In this document: piece by piece, positions 6,429-8,131 of the stretch | Position numbering within the stretch: the first letter of the stretch is position 1 | How the letters are laid out: the number at the start of each line of letters is the position of its first letter | Assembly (NCBI GenBank): GCA_900554265.1 | Contig: USGZ01000065.1 | Location: 1-8,131 of the forward strand | Direction: 5' to 3' | Origin: an uncultured Porphyromonadaceae bacterium | Lineage (GTDB): Bacteria; Bacteroidota; Bacteroidia; Bacteroidales; Muribaculaceae | DNA length: 8,131 bases | Position numbers and translations under genes: made by a program | Notes under the pieces: generated by a model | What the model was told of the DNA's origin: nothing | Databases searched by the model: none | What the model saw: only the letters and a program-made list of their open reading frames with translations

Positions 6429-8021
6429 ATGGAAAGCAAAAGATACAAAGGCCTCTTACTTACGGCCATACTGACATTCGCGGCCACCGGCGCGCACGCA
6501 CAGGTGCTGAGCACCGAAATCACCGTCGACCGCACCGTACATCCGGAACTAAGCTTCGCCAGCCCGCTCCCGACGGTCAAGCCGGACGTCCTGCGTCCGT
6601 CCATGGCGGACAATACGCTTTCGCCCGAGGAATTCGGCGGTCCCGTGCTTTTCGGAGCCCTGCCGGACACCGCCACGGCCTATCTCGCCGACGGACTGCC
6701 CGCTAAATCCCCTTACCGCTGCTATGCCACGGCAGCCTACGGCCCTGTCTACCGTCTTGCCCTCCAGGGCGGACTGAGCTTAGTCGACAGCCGCCGAACA
6801 TTCCTCGGCGGCGAGGCGCACTTCTACGGCATGAACTACCATAACCACGCCGCCGGCGAGAAAACCGACGTCCGCAGCAACGTGGCCGGATTCAGCGGCC
6901 AGTTCATCCAGAACGTGCTCGGCCACCGCATCAACGTGCGTGCCGCCTACGACCACGTGGCCGCGCGTTCGGCCCTCGCCTCCAGCTGGATTCACCGCAA
7001 CAGCGCCATAGTCGACGGCTCGATAACCCGCACGGCCGGATGCTACGAGTACGGCGGCCGCCTTACCCTCGACCACCTCTACGGCACGCTGGCGGACCTG
7101 AAACTCGACGGCGCCCTCCGCAGCGACGACGGCCGCTGGGGCGGAGCCCTCGGCCTCGAGTACGGACGCATGTACGGAGCCGGCATTTTCTCCTTCACGC
7201 CGGCATTGCTTTTCGACGGCGGAGCCCTGTCCCTTCGCCTTGGCGCGAAACTCGACGCCGCCAGCGGCACCGACAGCCACAAGTTCGGCGTCGCCCCCTC
7301 GGCAAACCTGACCTGGCGCCCCAACAGCCTTTTCGCGGCCTATGCCAAAGCGGGCGGCTCGACGGCTTTCAACAGCTACCGGCGCGCCTTCAATTATTCT
7401 CCGCTTATATCGCTGCACGCGGTCGAGGACGTGAACCGCACGCCCCTCGACGCCGAAATCGGCCTGCGCGGCGGAGGTCAGACCGGCTTCCGGATAGGCC
7501 TCCGCGGCGGATACTCCAAGTGCGAGGACATGATTATGGCGGCTTACGTGCCTGCATATCAGGAAACAGCCATGGCAGGCTACGACCTGGAGAACATCTG
7601 GGGCGAGGTTTCGGCCGGATATACGGCGCGCAGGTTCGGGCTGAGCGTCGATGCCTCCGTGCGCCTGAACTCCACCGGAGAGGACAAGGGCTCGGCCGAC
7701 AACATGGACCGCGCCAGGTATATCGTCAATGTGGAGGCCAAGGCACAGCCGCTGGAGAAACTCAGCCTCGGGCTCGGCTACACCCTCCGCACCCACCGGC
7801 GCGTCTACATCTATGGCCGCCAGCTTATTCCGGGCGCCGGAGCGGAGTACGTCGACCTGCACAACAGCAGCGACCTGCATTTCAGCGCCGCCTACAAGGT
7901 ATCGCGCCACCTCGACCTGGGGCTCCGCGGCGAGAACCTCCTCAACCGCCGCAGCGACATCCTGCCATTCCTCGACTGCGCTCCGGCTACAGTCCTCCTG
8001 AGCGGCACCGTACGCTTCTGA
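6429..8021 (+). CDS. Outer-membrane beta-barrel protein, TonB-dependent-receptor-like barrel without plug
   Basis: A 530-residue protein. The ATG at 6429 gives a clean signal peptide (MESKRYKGLLLTAILTFAAT, then GAHA) cut before Gln25. The frame stays open upstream to 6117, but that part overlaps the TPR gene and translates to Arg/Pro-rich shadow sequence, so it is rejected. After a polar segment (residues 26-95) the protein is a series of amphipathic, aromatic-edged strands with Gly-rich turns, for example GGALGLEYGRMYG (238-250), LSLRLGAKLDA (267-277) and EVSAGYTARRFGLSVDASVRL (393-413, split by a turn near 401). The C-terminus has SDLHFSAAYKVSRHLDLG and GENLLNRR (501-508), like the last strands of TonB-dependent receptors, and ends in Phe530, the usual outer-membrane targeting residue. 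No plug domain or TonB box is seen and the length is well below that of a full receptor. The TPR gene ends 5 bases upstream, so the two are probably made together. The ligand and any transport role are unknown. Confidence 0.85.
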   Translation: MESKRYKGLLLTAILTFAATGAHAQVLSTEITVDRTVHPELSFASPLPTVKPDVLRPSMADNTLSPEEFGGPVLFGALPDTATAYLADGLPAKSPYRCYATAAYGPVYRLALQGGLSLVDSRRTFLGGEAHFYGMNYHNHAAGEKTDVRSNVAGFSGQFIQNVLGHRINVRAAYDHVAARSALASSWIHRNSAIVDGSITRTAGCYEYGGRLTLDHLYGTLADLKLDGALRSDDGRWGGALGLEYGRMYGAGIFSFTPALLFDGGALSLRLGAKLDAASGTDSHKFGVAPSANLTWRPNSLFAAYAKAGGSTAFNSYRRAFNYSPLISLHAVEDVNRTPLDAEIGLRGGGQTGFRIGLRGGYSKCEDMIMAAYVPAYQETAMAGYDLENIWGEVSAGYTARRFGLSVDASVRLNSTGEDKGSADNMDRARYIVNVEAKAQPLEKLSLGLGYTLRTHRRVYIYGRQLIPGAGAEYVDLHNSSDLHFSAAYKVSRHLDLGLRGENLLNRRSDILPFLDCAPATVLLSGTVRF

Positions 8022-8038
8022 GGGAGCACCGCGCGTCC
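8019..8038. repeat. Possible degenerate third REP-like unit overlapping the barrel gene stop codon
   Basis: After the stop codon, GGA-GCAC followed by CGCGCGTCC resembles a shortened copy of the right arm core read in reverse (GGACGCAC...CGTGCGTC). CCGCGCGTCC at 8029-8038 matches CCGTGCGTCC at 8097-8106 in 9 of 10 bases. The foot would be TGAG, made of the stop codon plus one base, in place of GTAG. The stem is broken, so this may be a decayed copy or a chance match in GC-rich sequence. Confidence 0.25.
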
Positions 8039-8063
8039 GTAGGGATGTGCGCTCGTACATCCG
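8039..8063 (+). repeat. Left REP-like unit (GTAG foot plus 8-bp hairpin)
   Basis: GTAG at 8039-8042, then an 8-bp stem (8043-8050 with 8055-8062, one G-T pair) around the tetraloop GCTC. It matches the reverse complement of the right unit at 17 of 25 positions. Confidence 0.55.
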
Positions 8064-8085
8064 TTGATTATCAGCATATTGTATT

Positions 8086-8110
8086 CAGACGCACGGCCGT
8101 GCGTCCCTAC
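8086..8110 (-). repeat. Right REP-like unit (GTAG foot plus palindromic hairpin)
   Basis: Read on the minus strand it begins with GTAG (8110-8107), followed by a palindromic core whose perfect part covers 8088-8105. The stem can extend by one G-T pair at its base. Confidence 0.55.
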
Positions 8111-8131
8111 AGTTCGCGGTTTTGCAACACC

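Larger units (their letters stand above)
8039..8110. repeat. REP-doublet (REPIN/BIME-like) element: two inverted GTAG-footed hairpins
   Basis: Two related 25-base arms, 8039-8063 (+) and 8086-8110 (-), are separated by a 22-base A/T-rich spacer. Each arm begins, read in its own direction, with GTAG followed at once by a hairpin. The left hairpin is GGATGTGC, loop GCTC, GTACATCC. The right is the perfect 18-bp palindrome GACGCACGGCCGTGCGTC (8088-8105). The outer ends also pair: 8039-8051 with 8098-8110 gives 13 pairs, three of them G-T. Known REP sequences are extragenic palindromes with a GTAG foot moved by REP-associated tyrosine transposases (RAYTs), and paired inverted REPs form REPINs. 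The element starts 18 bases after the barrel gene stop, a typical place. It could also act as a terminator or mRNA-stabilising structure. Repetition elsewhere in the genome is not visible from one copy. Confidence 0.6.

Noticed and set aside
6780..8060. 426-codon open frame on the minus strand opposite the barrel gene
   Set aside because: Its Ala/Val/Glu-rich composition without motifs is the usual antisense shadow of a GC-rich gene, and the + strand barrel has a signal peptide and terminal Phe.

Overview
The window reads as chromosomal DNA from a GC-rich member of the Bacteroidales; an Alistipes/Rikenellaceae-like source is plausible but not proven. The pointers are genes without Shine-Dalgarno sequences and with A/T-rich leaders, a promoter candidate of the Bacteroides type (TTTG, 20 bp, TAAATTAG), signal peptides cut just before Gln, a peptide transporter of the form I recall from Bacteroidetes, and an outer-membrane barrel ending in Phe. 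All four genes are on the + strand and no coding evidence stands on the minus strand.

Layout. (1) 2-1765: the 3' part of a family GH31 glycoside hydrolase; its N-terminus lies outside the window. (2) 1766-1866: a short intergenic gap with a promoter candidate. (3) 1867-3462: a complete POT/PTR-type proton-coupled peptide transporter. (4) 3463-3549: a gap dominated by a strong GC hairpin, probably the transporter's terminator. (5) 3550-6423 and 6429-8021: a two-gene unit, 5 bases apart, encoding a large exported TPR protein and an outer-membrane beta-barrel protein related to the barrel part of TonB-dependent receptors. (6) 8022-8131: non-coding DNA holding an inverted pair of GTAG-footed hairpins that looks like a REP doublet (REPIN/BIME).

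How the parts work together. The TPR and barrel genes almost certainly form one transcriptional unit, and a periplasmic scaffold working with an outer-membrane barrel is a reasonable inference; the substrate or partner is not visible. The hydrolase and the transporter are separate nutrient-acquisition genes. The promoter candidate and the lack of a shared theme argue against one operon with each other or with the downstream pair. No SusC/SusD pair or regulator is present, so this is not a recognisable polysaccharide utilisation locus.

The most notable non-gene signal is the 8039-8110 element. Its two 25-base arms differ at 8 positions, yet most differences fall as paired changes that keep both hairpins intact, and each hairpin has the GTAG foot expected of REP sequences mobilised by RAYT transposases. 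No transposase is in the window.
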